Shown: in pieces, positions 18,032 through 27,977 of the stretch
How the letters are laid out: the number at the start of each line of letters is the position of its first letter
How positions within the stretch are numbered: position 1 is the stretch's first letter
Origin: an uncultured cyanobacterium
GTDB lineage: Bacteria > Cyanobacteriota > Vampirovibrionia > Gastranaerophilales > Gastranaerophilaceae
Assembly (NCBI GenBank): GCA_902495705.1
Contig: CABUXT010000004.1
Coordinates: 1-64,000 of the forward strand
Reading direction: 5' to 3'
DNA: 64,000 bases
The notes under the pieces: model-generated
Seen by the model: only the letters and a program-made list of their open reading frames with translations
What the model was told of the DNA's origin: nothing
Database searches by the model: none
Translations under genes and position numbers: made by a program

Positions 18032-19507
18032 ATGAGATTGGATGAATTAATTGAATATTTGAAGTATGAAGACCTTATCAATTTTAAAAATGTTGAAATT
18101 TCAGGCATTTCGTACAATTCTAAAACAACCAAAAAAGGTGACATCTTTATTTGTTTGGTTGGAGAACACACAGATGGGCACGAGTATGCTCAGATGGCCA
18201 TTGATAACGGCGCAGCTGCATTGCTTGTAGAACACAAAGTTGAAGGTGTATCTGTACCGCAAGTTCAAGTTGATTCAACAAGACATAAAATTGCAGATAT
18301 CGCAGACAGATTTTATTCAAGCCCTTCAAAAGGTATCAATTTGATTGGTGTAACAGGTACTAACGGAAAAACTACCGTTACCCACCTTATCCAAAAGATT
18401 TTTGAAGAAAATAACGAAAAATGTGCTCTAATCGGTACACTTGGATACAAATTGTCTTCAACAGGTGAATATCGTGATGCAAAACACACCACCCCACAAG
18501 CACCTGAGTTGCAGGCAACTTTAAGAATGATTAAAGATGTTGAAAAAATTGATAATGTTGTTATGGAAGTAAGTTCTCACGCCCTCGACCAAAATAGAGT
18601 CGGTGGATGCAGATTTAACGGCGCAGTTTTGACTAACTTGACCCAAGACCACCTAGATTATCACATCACAATGGAGAATTATTTCAAAGCTAAAGCTTTA
18701 CTTTTCCAAAGACTTACAGAAGGTGATTTTGCGGTTATTAATAAAGATGATGAATACGGTGACAAATTCTTAGCTGTTGTACCTGAAGATGTTAGAAAGT
18801 TTACTTACGGTGTGAAAAAAGATGCTGATGTAATGGCAAAAGATATTCATTTTTCTCTAAATGGGGCAGAATTTAAACTTGTATTAAAAGATGAACAGTA
18901 TTCAGTAAATCTTCACATGAACGGTATGTTTAGTGTTTATAATGTATTGGCTGCCGTTACTGCATCAATTGCTATGGGGATTGATATTAAAGTGGCTTTA
19001 AAAGCCCTTCAAAATGTCCATGGTGTTGCAGGCAGATTTGAAGTCGTTAATAAAAAACCGCTTGTAATCGTTGATTACGCGCACACTCCAGACGGATTAG
19101 AAAATGTATTAAAATCAGCAAGAGAAATTACACCTGCTGATGGCAAATTGATTTGCCTATTTGGATGTGGTGGTGATAGAGATGCAACCAAACGTCCTAA
19201 AATGGGTGCAATTGCTCAAAAACTTGCAGATAAAATCGTTATCACAAGTGATAATCCTCGTTCAGAAGACCCTCAACAAATTATCACAGATATTATTGCA
19301 GGTTTACAATCTGTTGACCCTGAAAAAGTTACCGTTGAGCCTGATAGAGGGGAAGCAATCAGCTTGTTAAAAACAATTGCCGATAATAATGATGTTGTCT
19401 TGATTGCAGGTAAAGGTCACGAAGATTATCAAATTTTAAAAGACAAAACAATTCATTTTGATGACAGAGAACAAGCAAGAAAAGTTTTTGCAGGAAGTGT
19501 TATCTAA
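18032..19507 (+). CDS. murE: UDP-MurNAc-L-Ala-D-Glu:meso-diaminopimelate ligase
   Basis: This 491-residue Mur ligase adds the third residue of the stem peptide, using ATP in the cytoplasm. The P-loop GVTGTNGKTT is near residues 106-115. The DNPR motif (Asp407-Arg410, followed by SEDP) is the known signature for meso-diaminopimelate rather than lysine, so the wall should be Gram-negative type. It has the usual three domains. A clear AGGAG precedes the start. It lies between the PBP and a NagA-like gene two bases downstream. Confidence 0.95.
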   Translation: MRLDELIEYLKYEDLINFKNVEISGISYNSKTTKKGDIFICLVGEHTDGHEYAQMAIDNGAAALLVEHKVEGVSVPQVQVDSTRHKIADIADRFYSSPSKGINLIGVTGTNGKTTVTHLIQKIFEENNEKCALIGTLGYKLSSTGEYRDAKHTTPQAPELQATLRMIKDVEKIDNVVMEVSSHALDQNRVGGCRFNGAVLTNLTQDHLDYHITMENYFKAKALLFQRLTEGDFAVINKDDEYGDKFLAVVPEDVRKFTYGVKKDADVMAKDIHFSLNGAEFKLVLKDEQYSVNLHMNGMFSVYNVLAAVTASIAMGIDIKVALKALQNVHGVAGRFEVVNKKPLVIVDYAHTPDGLENVLKSAREITPADGKLICLFGCGGDRDATKRPKMGAIAQKLADKIVITSDNPRSEDPQQIITDIIAGLQSVDPEKVTVEPDRGEAISLLKTIADNNDVVLIAGKGHEDYQILKDKTIHFDDREQARKVFAGSVI

Positions 19508-19509
19508 TC

Positions 19510-20415
19510 ATGAAGACAAGATTATTGGTAGAACAACATTTTCACGGATGTTACGGTGTTGATTTCAGTATAGCAACGGTTGATGAAGTTTTAGAACTGT
19601 CAAAACGTATGCTTAAAGACGGTTACGGATATATTTTCCCAACTCTTGTAACAGACAGTGTAGAAAATATCAAACGCCAAATCAATGTAATAAAAGAGTC
19701 AGCAACTCGTCAAACCTCAGATATGGCAAATATTTGCGGTATTCATTTGGAAGGAATTTTTCTAAATCCTGAGAAAAAGGGAATCCATAATCCAAAATAT
19801 TTTCTAAAACCGACACTTGAAAATTACAAAAAAATAGAAGATGATTTTATCAAAATTATCACTATTGCACCTGAATTTGCCGATATTGAGTTGTTGCAAT
19901 ACTTAAAAACAAAAGATATAAAAGTTCAGGCAGGGCATTGTGTTGGCGGTGATTTAAGCTATTGTGACGGTACTACACATACTTTTAACGGTATGGCAGG
20001 AATTTCGCATAGAGGGAGTTCGACCGCACTATCAGCACTCATAAACGATGATATTTATACTGAAATTATTGCGGATGGTATTCATGTCTATGACGATGCT
20101 CTGAAACTCTTGTTTAAAACAAAACAAATGAATAAAATTTTGCTAATATCTGATAGTTTGTCTTGTGCTCATAGCAATATCAAAGAATTTGAATTTGCAG
20201 GCGAGACTATTTACTATGATGGACATAGAGCAACCTCAAAAGAAGGCACAATTGCAGGCAGTGCAATGATGTTGACTGATATCATCAAAATATTAGGCCA
20301 AAAAGGTATGTTTAGTAAACAATTTATCTCAAATTCTTATGACTATCACAAACTGCCTGATATTGGCGAATTAGAGTGGGATGAAGATTTTAATATCGTC
20401 AGTGTTAAACATTAA
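19510..20415 (+). CDS. nagA: NagA-like N-acetylglucosamine-6-phosphate deacetylase, short form
   Basis: This 301-residue amidohydrolase-fold protein shows the metal and substrate residues of NagA: HFHG, HLEG, AGHCVG, the His in THTFNGM, DGIH and the catalytic Asp in LISDSL. NagA is usually about 380 residues. This copy lacks the small N-terminal beta domain, starting directly at the HFHG strand, so it is either a short family or specialised. The expected reaction releases acetate from GlcNAc-6-phosphate in amino-sugar recycling. It starts two bases after murE, tying it to wall turnover. The substrate could differ from the classical one. Confidence 0.75.
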   Translation: MKTRLLVEQHFHGCYGVDFSIATVDEVLELSKRMLKDGYGYIFPTLVTDSVENIKRQINVIKESATRQTSDMANICGIHLEGIFLNPEKKGIHNPKYFLKPTLENYKKIEDDFIKIITIAPEFADIELLQYLKTKDIKVQAGHCVGGDLSYCDGTTHTFNGMAGISHRGSSTALSALINDDIYTEIIADGIHVYDDALKLLFKTKQMNKILLISDSLSCAHSNIKEFEFAGETIYYDGHRATSKEGTIAGSAMMLTDIIKILGQKGMFSKQFISNSYDYHKLPDIGELEWDEDFNIVSVKH

Positions 20416-20429
20416 CAAAAAGGATGATT

Positions 20430-22085
20430 ATGCGCAGTGATAATATAAAAAAAAGAATAGCAAGAACGCCACATAGAGGGCTTTTGATGGCAACAGGTGT
20501 CAGTAGGAAGAATATGGATACTCCGTTTATCGGTATAGCCAGTTCTTTTACTGATTTAATTCCAGGGCATATTGGAATGAGAGACCTTGAGCGACAAATT
20601 GAAAAAGGTATCCATTCAGGCGGTGGTCAGGCTTTTATTTTTGGTGTTCCTGCCGTATGTGATGGGATTGCAATGGGGCATTGCGGAATGAGATATTCTT
20701 TGCCGTCTCGAGATTTGATTGCCGATTGTGTTGAAACTGTCGCTGAGGCGCACCAATTAGACGGTTTGGTTTTATTATCTAATTGTGACAAAATCACCCC
20801 AGGGATGCTTATTGCTGCATTAAGACTAAACATTCCGACAATAATTGTCACGGCAGGTCCTATGCTTGATGGGGAAAGTAAATGTGAAAAACTTTCTATG
20901 ATAAAAGGTTCATTTGAAGCGGTTGGAAAGTTTAGAAGTGGCATTATTGATAAAAAACGACTACTTGAACTGGAAGAAGAATCTTGCCCAACAGCAGGTT
21001 CTTGTCAAGGAATGTACACTGCAAACACTATGGCTTGCTTAACAGAAGTTATGGGGATGAGTTTGCCGTTTTGTGCAACATCTGCGGCTGTTTCTTCTAA
21101 AAAACGCAGAATTGCTTTTGATAGCGGTATGCAAATCGTTGACCTTGTAAAAAAAGATATTAAACCGCGCGATATTGTAGATAAAGATACTTTGCGAAAT
21201 GCAATTATTTGTGACCTTGCGATGGGTGGTTCTACAAATTCATTTTTACATATTTTAGCTCTAGCTTCAGCTGGTGAAATTGATGTTACTCTAAAGGATT
21301 TTGAAGAATTGAGTCACAAAATTCACCAAATCTTAAAACTTGACCCTGCAGGAGAGCCGACAATGACTGATTTTCACCATGGAGGCGGAGTTCCTGCACT
21401 GTTAAAAACTTTGATGGAAGCAAATGTAGGTATTAAAGATAAATTGACAACAAGTGAAATGATGTTATCAGAAATCACAAGTGATGCATACATTGATAAA
21501 AACTTGATACACCCATATCCAGAACCAGTCACAACAAAACCTGGACTTGGCATTTTGTACGGTAATCTTGCACCTGATGGATGTGTAACCAAGATTTCAG
21601 GTATTGATGAATCTTGTTATGAATTTGAAGGAGTTGCAAAGACTTTTGACTCAGAAGAAGATGCAATGAAGGCACTGGAAGATGATAAAATCAAAGCAGG
21701 TGATATTTTGATTATCCGCTACGAAGGTCCAAAAGGAGGACCCGGTATGCGTGAAATGCTAGCCCCAACGTCATTACTTGTCGGTAAAGGGCTTGGAACA
21801 ACTTGTGCGTTAATTACAGACGGAAGATTTTCAGGCGGAACTCGCGGAGTTTGCATCGGACATGTTTGCCCTGAGGCTGCAGAAGGCGGACCAATCGCGC
21901 TAATTAAAGATGGTGACAAGATTAAAATTGATATAAACACAAGAAAAATTGAACTTCTAGTAACTGATGAAGAATTAGCTAAGCGCAAATCAGAATTAAA
22001 ACCGTTTGAGTTAAAGTGTAAGTCAGGATATCTTGCAAAATACGCTAAAAACGTTCAAGATGCCTCTCATGGCGCAATTGTATAA
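20430..22085 (+). CDS. ilvD: Dihydroxy-acid dehydratase
   Basis: This 551-residue enzyme performs the dehydration step of valine, leucine and isoleucine synthesis, turning dihydroxy acids into 2-keto acids. The Fe-S cysteine motifs are SNCDKITPGM and CPTAGSCQGMYTANT, and the C-terminal GRFSGGTRG is intact. I chose the ATG at 20430 over the one at 20424 because AAAAGGA ends six bases before it. It sits in a wall/lipid-carrier operon without other ilv genes nearby, so branched-chain synthesis genes are scattered. Confidence 0.93.
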   Translation: MRSDNIKKRIARTPHRGLLMATGVSRKNMDTPFIGIASSFTDLIPGHIGMRDLERQIEKGIHSGGGQAFIFGVPAVCDGIAMGHCGMRYSLPSRDLIADCVETVAEAHQLDGLVLLSNCDKITPGMLIAALRLNIPTIIVTAGPMLDGESKCEKLSMIKGSFEAVGKFRSGIIDKKRLLELEEESCPTAGSCQGMYTANTMACLTEVMGMSLPFCATSAAVSSKKRRIAFDSGMQIVDLVKKDIKPRDIVDKDTLRNAIICDLAMGGSTNSFLHILALASAGEIDVTLKDFEELSHKIHQILKLDPAGEPTMTDFHHGGGVPALLKTLMEANVGIKDKLTTSEMMLSEITSDAYIDKNLIHPYPEPVTTKPGLGILYGNLAPDGCVTKISGIDESCYEFEGVAKTFDSEEDAMKALEDDKIKAGDILIIRYEGPKGGPGMREMLAPTSLLVGKGLGTTCALITDGRFSGGTRGVCIGHVCPEAAEGGPIALIKDGDKIKIDINTRKIELLVTDEELAKRKSELKPFELKCKSGYLAKYAKNVQDASHGAIV

Positions 22086-22095
22086 AGGAAAATTT

Positions 22096-22803
22096 ATGGA
22101 TATAAATCAAATTGTTAAAGATACAAATTTAAAACACATTGCAATCATTATGGATGGCAATCGTCGTTGGGCAAGAGAAAAGAATTTGCCAACCGCACTA
22201 GGACATAAAAAAGGGGTTGAGGCACTAAAAGCAACCCTTAGAGCCTGTAATGATTATGGAGTAAAATATCTTACCGTTTATGCTTTTTCAACCGAAAATT
22301 GGAACAGAAAAAAGGAAGAAGTAGATTTTTTAATGAACTTGGTTGCTGTGACTTTATCAAATGAACTTGATGAAATGCACAAAGAAAACGTACAAATTCA
22401 CTTTATCGGAGACTTGAGCAGATTATCTGACAAACTGCAAAAGATTTTAAATAATGCTGTAGAAACAACAAAAAATAACACCGGTGTTGTTTTGCAAATA
22501 GCCCTAAACTACGGTTCGCGTGATGAAATCACTCATGCTGTAAAAAATATCGTAAAATCAGGAATTTTACCTGACGATATAACAGAAGAGACAATTTCTG
22601 ATAATTTGTATACAAATAATGTTCCTGACCCTGATATTTTGGTCAGAACAGGCGGTGAACAGCGTATTTCAAATTATTTATTGTGGCAGATTGCATATTC
22701 AGAAATAATTATCAGAAAAGAATTTTGGCCTGAATTTAACAAAAAAATGCTTAGTGAATGTATTGAAGAATTTGGAAACAGGCAAAGAAGATATGGAAAA
22801 TAG
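22096..22803 (+). CDS. uppS: Isoprenyl transferase (undecaprenyl diphosphate synthase)
   Basis: This 235-residue cis-prenyltransferase makes undecaprenyl diphosphate, the lipid carrier for wall and O-antigen precursors. The catalytic Asp20 lies in MDGNRRWA. Other family motifs are the FSTENW segment and PDILVRTGGEQRISNYLLWQ. The ATG at 22096, with AAAGGAAAA before it, is preferred over an upstream in-frame ATG at 22033 that would overlap ilvD. Only ten bases separate it from ilvD. Its 3' end overlaps the rdgB start. Confidence 0.93.
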   Translation: MDINQIVKDTNLKHIAIIMDGNRRWAREKNLPTALGHKKGVEALKATLRACNDYGVKYLTVYAFSTENWNRKKEEVDFLMNLVAVTLSNELDEMHKENVQIHFIGDLSRLSDKLQKILNNAVETTKNNTGVVLQIALNYGSRDEITHAVKNIVKSGILPDDITEETISDNLYTNNVPDPDILVRTGGEQRISNYLLWQIAYSEIIIRKEFWPEFNKKMLSECIEEFGNRQRRYGK

Positions 22804-23377
22804 TATTATGAAAATAGTTTTTGCAACAGGCAATCCTCATAAAGTCCATGAAATAAATGAAATTTCAAAAGGGCGTGGAGTTGAGTTTGTTCTACCACCT
22901 GAAGGGTTTGACCCTATTGAAGATGGAACGACTTTTGAGCAAAATTCTCTTATCAAAGCCAAAACTGCGGCGAAAATATCAAAAAATATAACATTAGCAG
23001 ATGATTCAGGGCTTTGCGTTGAGGCTTTAGATGGTGCCCCTGGGATATTTTCGGCAAGATATGCAGATACAGCCCAAGCGCGCATTGACAAGTTGCTTAA
23101 AAATATGGATGGAAAAGCAAATCGAAAAGCCAAATTTGTCTGTGCAATGACTTTGCTAGACGGTGATGGGAATATTTTGGACCAAGAAATCGGAGAGTGC
23201 CATGGCAAAATCGCCACAGAGCAGTTTGGAACTAACGGTTTTGGTTATGACCCAATATTTATTCCAGATGGGTATAACATCACTATTGCTCAAATGAGTG
23301 AAGATTTGAAAAATAAAATTTCCCATAGGAGTATCGCGTTAAATAAAATTTTAACCTATATATCTGATAATTTTTAG
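22793..23377 (+). CDS. rdgB: Non-canonical purine NTP pyrophosphatase (RdgB/HAM1 family)
   Basis: This housecleaning enzyme hydrolyses ITP, XTP and dITP to monophosphates, keeping them out of nucleic acids. The N-terminal FATGNPHKVHEI, the metal-binding DDSGLCVEALDGAPGIFSAR and the GFGYDPIF and HRSIALNK motifs are all present. I favour the start at 22793 (194 residues), which overlaps uppS by 11 bases. An ATG at 22808 is also possible and gives the conventional MKIVFATGN beginning. It is the last gene of the operon. Confidence 0.92.
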   Translation: MENSIMKIVFATGNPHKVHEINEISKGRGVEFVLPPEGFDPIEDGTTFEQNSLIKAKTAAKISKNITLADDSGLCVEALDGAPGIFSARYADTAQARIDKLLKNMDGKANRKAKFVCAMTLLDGDGNILDQEIGECHGKIATEQFGTNGFGYDPIFIPDGYNITIAQMSEDLKNKISHRSIALNKILTYISDNF

Positions 23378-23380
23378 AAT

Positions 23381-23420
23381 TGGATGGCGAGATGGCAAGA
23401 AGGGTGGATGGCAGGCTATT
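23381..23420 (+). repeat. 40-base repeat, left copy, flanking the efflux operon
   Basis: It contains three GATGGC units and ends in GCAGGCTATT. It matches the reverse complement of 29425-29464 at 35 of 40 positions by eye. Confidence 0.7.
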
Positions 23421-23477
23421 AATAATATTAGTCTCATATTTAATGGTGACTTATTAGTTTAAAAATCAACATTGATA

Positions 23478-23502
23478 GATTCTGAATCAAGTTCAGAATG
23501 AC
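23478..23502. repeat. Dispersed hairpin repeat copy
   Basis: Arms ATTCTGAA and TTCAGAAT surround TCAAG, followed by GAC. It is the same element as at 8791, 34007, 34088, 34154 and 38553. Confidence 0.75.
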
Positions 23503-23571
23503 TTATAACTGACAACCTTTAGACCTGCTCTAACCCTATTGCCTAACGGATTATAACCCAATTGCATAATC

Positions 23572-23599
23572 TTGACATCCTTGTTATCTGTTATAAAAT
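23572..23599 (+). promoter_or_regulatory. Promoter of the RND efflux operon
   Basis: A consensus TTGACA at 23572 and TAAAAT at 23594 are 16 bases apart. The leader before the ATG at 23657 is about 50 bases. Bases 23378-23570 otherwise hold only the two repeats listed. Confidence 0.6.
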
Positions 23600-23656
23600 T
23601 AATATGTTGATTAGAAATTTATCCAGACAAAATTTGTGACTCAGGGAGAGTGAATA

Positions 23657-24826
23657 ATGAAAAAAAAGATTATAATTGTAGTATTGGCTGTATTGCTTGC
23701 TATTGCAACGCGATTTATTATATCTGCAGCCGGTTCGTATATGAAAAAGAATTCGGCAAAAAATCGTCCGGCACCGAATGTTGTTGTTGATACAATCAGT
23801 GAAAAAGATGTTATTCAAAGCTTTGAGGCTCCAGGACGTGTTGTTTCTAAATACCAAGTAAGCGTTATGGCACGTATTTCAGGCTATTTGCAAAAAAGTT
23901 ACTTCAAAGAAGGCGATTATGTAAAAGCAGGGGAAACGCTTTTCTTAATCGAACCGGTTGAATATCAAAACGCATCAAATGTTGCAGGTGCAAATATTCA
24001 AAATATCAAGGCTCAATTAGCTTATGCAAATAAACAACTTGTCAGAGCAGAAGAACTTGTAAAACAAGACTACATTGCAAAATCAAGATATGATGAGATT
24101 TTAGCAAACAGAGACGCTTTGCAGGCTCAATTAAAGGCTGCTCAATCAAATTACAATGATACAAACAGAAATTTGAGCTACACTCGAGTAAAAGCTCCTG
24201 TTGATGGCAGAATCGGTATTATTGATGTTACTGTCGGCAACTACGTGACCCCATCATCAGGGTCATTGACAACCATTAACAGTACAAATCCGATTTACGT
24301 AACATTTCCGCTATCATCAGAAGATTACGCATCAATTTCTTCAATTGATGAAAATGCAAATGCAAAAAGAAGAGTTGAATTGTATTTCCAAAACGGAGAT
24401 AAATACAACCAAGACGGTGTACAAGATTTCTTAGACAACAAAGTTGACCAATCAACCGGTACGGTTACAATGAGGGCAACTTTCCAAAATAAAGACAACA
24501 AACTTCTTCATGGCGAATTTGTAAATGTAAAATTATATGCAAATCATCCGGTAAAAGTTCCGGTTGTACCGATTGTAGCAGTTCAGGAAAACCAAGAAGG
24601 CAAATATGTTTATACAATTGATGAAACAGGTATGCCAAAACTTACTTATATCAAGGTTCAAGGTCAATCAGGTGATAATTGGATTGTTAAAGACGGTTTA
24701 AAAGCAGGTGATAGAGTAATTGTAGATGGAATATTGAAAGTTACTCCTGGGTCTCCTGTCAAAATTGTTTCAAAAGAAGAAATGGCAAAATTAAACGAAA
24801 TCAAATCAGATAAAAAGAAAAAATAA
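23657..24826 (+). CDS. RND efflux periplasmic adaptor (membrane fusion protein)
   Basis: This 389-residue adaptor of AcrA/MexA type links the inner-membrane pump to the outer-membrane channel. An uncleaved or signal-type hydrophobic segment covers about 4-24, with no lipobox Cys, so it is anchored by a helix rather than by lipid. It is followed by a barrel-sandwich hybrid (about 60-85 and 165-190), an alpha hairpin (about 95-160), a beta-barrel domain and a membrane-proximal domain, ending in a Lys tail. GGGAGA precedes the start. The pump gene follows after 16 bases. Confidence 0.9.
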   Translation: MKKKIIIVVLAVLLAIATRFIISAAGSYMKKNSAKNRPAPNVVVDTISEKDVIQSFEAPGRVVSKYQVSVMARISGYLQKSYFKEGDYVKAGETLFLIEPVEYQNASNVAGANIQNIKAQLAYANKQLVRAEELVKQDYIAKSRYDEILANRDALQAQLKAAQSNYNDTNRNLSYTRVKAPVDGRIGIIDVTVGNYVTPSSGSLTTINSTNPIYVTFPLSSEDYASISSIDENANAKRRVELYFQNGDKYNQDGVQDFLDNKVDQSTGTVTMRATFQNKDNKLLHGEFVNVKLYANHPVKVPVVPIVAVQENQEGKYVYTIDETGMPKLTYIKVQGQSGDNWIVKDGLKAGDRVIVDGILKVTPGSPVKIVSKEEMAKLNEIKSDKKKK

Positions 24827-24842
24827 TAAAGGTTAAATATAA

Positions 24843-27800
24843 ATGGCAGAAGAAAAACAAGGAAATTTATTTATTAAACGTCCGAAATTGGCGATTGTTA
24901 TCTCACTTGCAATTCTACTTGCAGGTATTTTGATGATTAAAACATTGCCGCTTGAAGAATATCCTTCAATCACACCTCCTCAAGTTGTAGTTAGTGCAAC
25001 TTATGCCGGTGCGAGTTCTGACGTAATCGAATCTACAATTGCAGCCCCTGTTGAGGCTCAATTGAATGGTGTTCAAGATATGATTTATATGTCTTCAACA
25101 TCACAAAACGGTTCTTATAAATTAACCTTGTATTTTGAAGTAGGTTCTGACCCTGATATGGCTGTTGTAAACGTACAAAACCAACTTCAATTGGTAACTC
25201 CGCGTTTGCCTGAAGAAGTCCGAAGATACGGTCTGTCGGTTAAAAAGTCGACAGGCGGTCCGGGGTTGATGATGATTTCCGTAAACTCACCGCACGGTTC
25301 TTATGACAGCTTGTTTGTTTCAAACTACGCTGATATTTTTATCAAAGATGAACTTGCTCGTATTAAAGGTGTTGGTACAGTTAGTGTATTCGGCTCATCC
25401 AGCTATTCTATGAGAATTTGGCTTGATGCTGATAAAATGGCGACCTACGGACTATCCACAACTGATGTAACAACGGCAATTCAATCGCAAAACATTCAAT
25501 CTCCGGCAGGGGATTTGGGCGTTGAGCCGATGAAAGACAAGCAGTTGATTAAGCTTACAATGCGTACAAAAGGGCGTTTAAAAGATGCCAAGGAATTTGA
25601 AGACATTATCATCAAATCCTTGCCAAATGGTGCGCAAGTTCGCTTGAAAGATGTTGCAAGAGTTGATTTAGGTGCAGAAAGTTATTCAAACTTTTCAAGA
25701 ATCAGCGGAAAAAATTCCGCAATCATCCCTGTCAGTCAACTGCCTGAAGCTAACGCTATTGACCTTTCTAACAAAATCAGAAAGAAAATGGAAGAGTTAA
25801 GCAAAACTTTCCCTAAAGATATTGAATATAGAATACAGCACGATGAAACAGAATTTGTACGTGAATCTATCCACGAGGTAATTTCAGCCGTAGCACTTGC
25901 GGTTCTTTTGGTTTCACTTGTAACATATCTGTTCTTGGGTACTGCAAGGGCGGCATTTATTCCGTTTGCGGCAATTCCGGTATCTTTGATTGGTGTATTT
26001 ATTTTTATGAATATCTTCGGATTTTCAATAAACTTGTTAATCTTATTTGGTTTGGTACTCGCCGTCGGACTGGTTGTAGATGACGCTATCGTAGTTTTGG
26101 AAAACACACAGCGACACATTCAAGAAGGCAAAGACCCTAAAACAGCTACAGAAATCACAATGAAAGAGGTTTTTGGTGCGGTTTTGGCAACATCATTAGT
26201 TTTGATGGCTGTATTTGTTCCTGTATCATTTATGGGTGGTATCACAGGCAGAATGTTTAGACAGTTTGCACTGTGTATCGCATCTTCAATCGGTTTATCT
26301 ACCCTTGTAGCTTTAACATTAGCACCTGCACTTTGTTCTATGATTCTTAAATCAGGGGAAGAAAAGGCGGATTTCCAATTCATTCAGACTTTTGATGATT
26401 GGTTTGCAAAAGTCAGAGATAAATATTTGTCATACACAAAATACTTTGTTGAATCTTGGCAACTTACATTATCCGTACTTGGAATTATTGTCCTGTTTAC
26501 AGCAGGAATGTTTTTAATTATTCCGCGCGGATTCTTGCCTCAAGAAGACAGAGGTGCAGTATTTACGCAAATCCAATTGCCTGACGGTTCATCAGCATCA
26601 AGAACAGATGAAGTAGCAAAAGATGTTGAACAAAAATTGGCTAAAATTCCAGGGGTTAGAGAAACAATTTCTCTTGTAGGTTTGAATGGCGAAAACACCG
26701 CATTTATTGTTTCAGACTTCAAACCTTGGTCAAAACGTCATAAAAAAGAAGAATCACTTGACGGTATTATGAAAAACATCAACCAACAGTTTGCTCATTA
26801 TCCGTCAGCAACCGTTGCTACATTCTCTCCACCTGCAATTTCAGGTTTAGGTATGTTTGGTGGTTTTGAGTATCAATTGCTTGATAAAGGAGACAGAGAT
26901 GCCTCTGAACTGTATTCTCAAGCTCAAAAACTTATGGGAACAGTAATGCAAGACCCTAACTTTGAGATGTTCTATACTACATACAGTGCGAATTTGCCAC
27001 AACTTGAACTTGATGTGGATGTAGATAAGGCTATGGCGCAAAGCGTTCAGGTGAGCGAAGTTTACAATGCTATCGCATCATATTTTGCAAAAACTTATGT
27101 AAACGACTTCAACAAATACGGTCGTGTTTACCGTGTATATGTTCAAGCAGATTCACCATTTAGGGCAAGAATTTCTGATATTGATAAAATTTATGTCAAA
27201 AATACTTTAGGCAGAATGGTTCCTCTATCTTCTGTCATAAAAATTAAAAATGTTGTCGGACCATACACAAGGACAAGGTTCAACATGTATCCTGCCGTAA
27301 CATTCAACGGTAGTACAAGAGCAGGCATAAGTTCAGGTAAAGCAATGGAGATGATGGAAAAAATCTCAGATGAAGTTTTACCAGAAGATATGGGCTTTGC
27401 TTGGTCTGGTTCTTCATTACAAGAAAAACAATCAAGCGGACAAATTATTCCAATTTTGATAATGTCACTTGTATTTATTTTCTTGTTCCTTGTCGGCTTG
27501 TATGAAAGTTGGTTATTGCCAATCAGCGTACTTTTGGTTACACCTGTTGCGTTAGTTGGAGCATTATTGTTCCAATATGTTGCAGGATATTCACTTGATA
27601 TTTACTCTCAAATCGGTCTTGTTATGTTAATCGGTTTGAGTACAAAACAGGCTATTTTAATTATCGAATTTGCAAAAGATGCCCACGAAAGCGGATTATC
27701 TATCAGAGATGCAGCAATGCAAGCAGCTAAACTGAGATTCAGAGCCGTAATGATGACAAACATCGCATTTATCTTAGGTTTGTTACCATTGGTATTCGCA

Positions 27801-27977
27801 TCAGGTGCAGGTGCCGCATCAAGACACTCTGTTGGTATGACTGTATTTGGCGGAATGATTGCCGTTGCATTTATCGGTACACTTCTTGTTCCAGCTTTTT
27901 ATGTAATGGTAGAAGAATTCAAAGTAAACTTTGCTAAACGAGTAAAACAATATAGAGAAAGTAAAAAGAATGCTTAG
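24843..27977 (+). CDS. RND multidrug efflux permease (AcrB/HAE1 family)
   Basis: This 1044-residue proton-driven inner-membrane pump has twelve helices and two large periplasmic loops. The proton-relay residues are present: adjacent Asp-Asp in helix 4 (GLVVDDAIVVLEN) and Lys in helix 10 (IGLSTKQAILIIEF). The first helix and the porter domain (LPLEEYPSITPPQV) are typical. Substrates are likely hydrophobic drugs or bile-like compounds, though the sequence does not reveal specificity. It overlaps the channel gene by eight bases. Confidence 0.93.
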   Translation: MAEEKQGNLFIKRPKLAIVISLAILLAGILMIKTLPLEEYPSITPPQVVVSATYAGASSDVIESTIAAPVEAQLNGVQDMIYMSSTSQNGSYKLTLYFEVGSDPDMAVVNVQNQLQLVTPRLPEEVRRYGLSVKKSTGGPGLMMISVNSPHGSYDSLFVSNYADIFIKDELARIKGVGTVSVFGSSSYSMRIWLDADKMATYGLSTTDVTTAIQSQNIQSPAGDLGVEPMKDKQLIKLTMRTKGRLKDAKEFEDIIIKSLPNGAQVRLKDVARVDLGAESYSNFSRISGKNSAIIPVSQLPEANAIDLSNKIRKKMEELSKTFPKDIEYRIQHDETEFVRESIHEVISAVALAVLLVSLVTYLFLGTARAAFIPFAAIPVSLIGVFIFMNIFGFSINLLILFGLVLAVGLVVDDAIVVLENTQRHIQEGKDPKTATEITMKEVFGAVLATSLVLMAVFVPVSFMGGITGRMFRQFALCIASSIGLSTLVALTLAPALCSMILKSGEEKADFQFIQTFDDWFAKVRDKYLSYTKYFVESWQLTLSVLGIIVLFTAGMFLIIPRGFLPQEDRGAVFTQIQLPDGSSASRTDEVAKDVEQKLAKIPGVRETISLVGLNGENTAFIVSDFKPWSKRHKKEESLDGIMKNINQQFAHYPSATVATFSPPAISGLGMFGGFEYQLLDKGDRDASELYSQAQKLMGTVMQDPNFEMFYTTYSANLPQLELDVDVDKAMAQSVQVSEVYNAIASYFAKTYVNDFNKYGRVYRVYVQADSPFRARISDIDKIYVKNTLGRMVPLSSVIKIKNVVGPYTRTRFNMYPAVTFNGSTRAGISSGKAMEMMEKISDEVLPEDMGFAWSGSSLQEKQSSGQIIPILIMSLVFIFLFLVGLYESWLLPISVLLVTPVALVGALLFQYVAGYSLDIYSQIGLVMLIGLSTKQAILIIEFAKDAHESGLSIRDAAMQAAKLRFRAVMMTNIAFILGLLPLVFASGAGAASRHSVGMTVFGGMIAVAFIGTLLVPAFYVMVEEFKVNFAKRVKQYRESKKNA

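Noticed and set aside
20627..20944. 105-residue minus-strand frame inside ilvD
   Set aside because: It is a shadow of a conserved enzyme with no ribosome-binding site.
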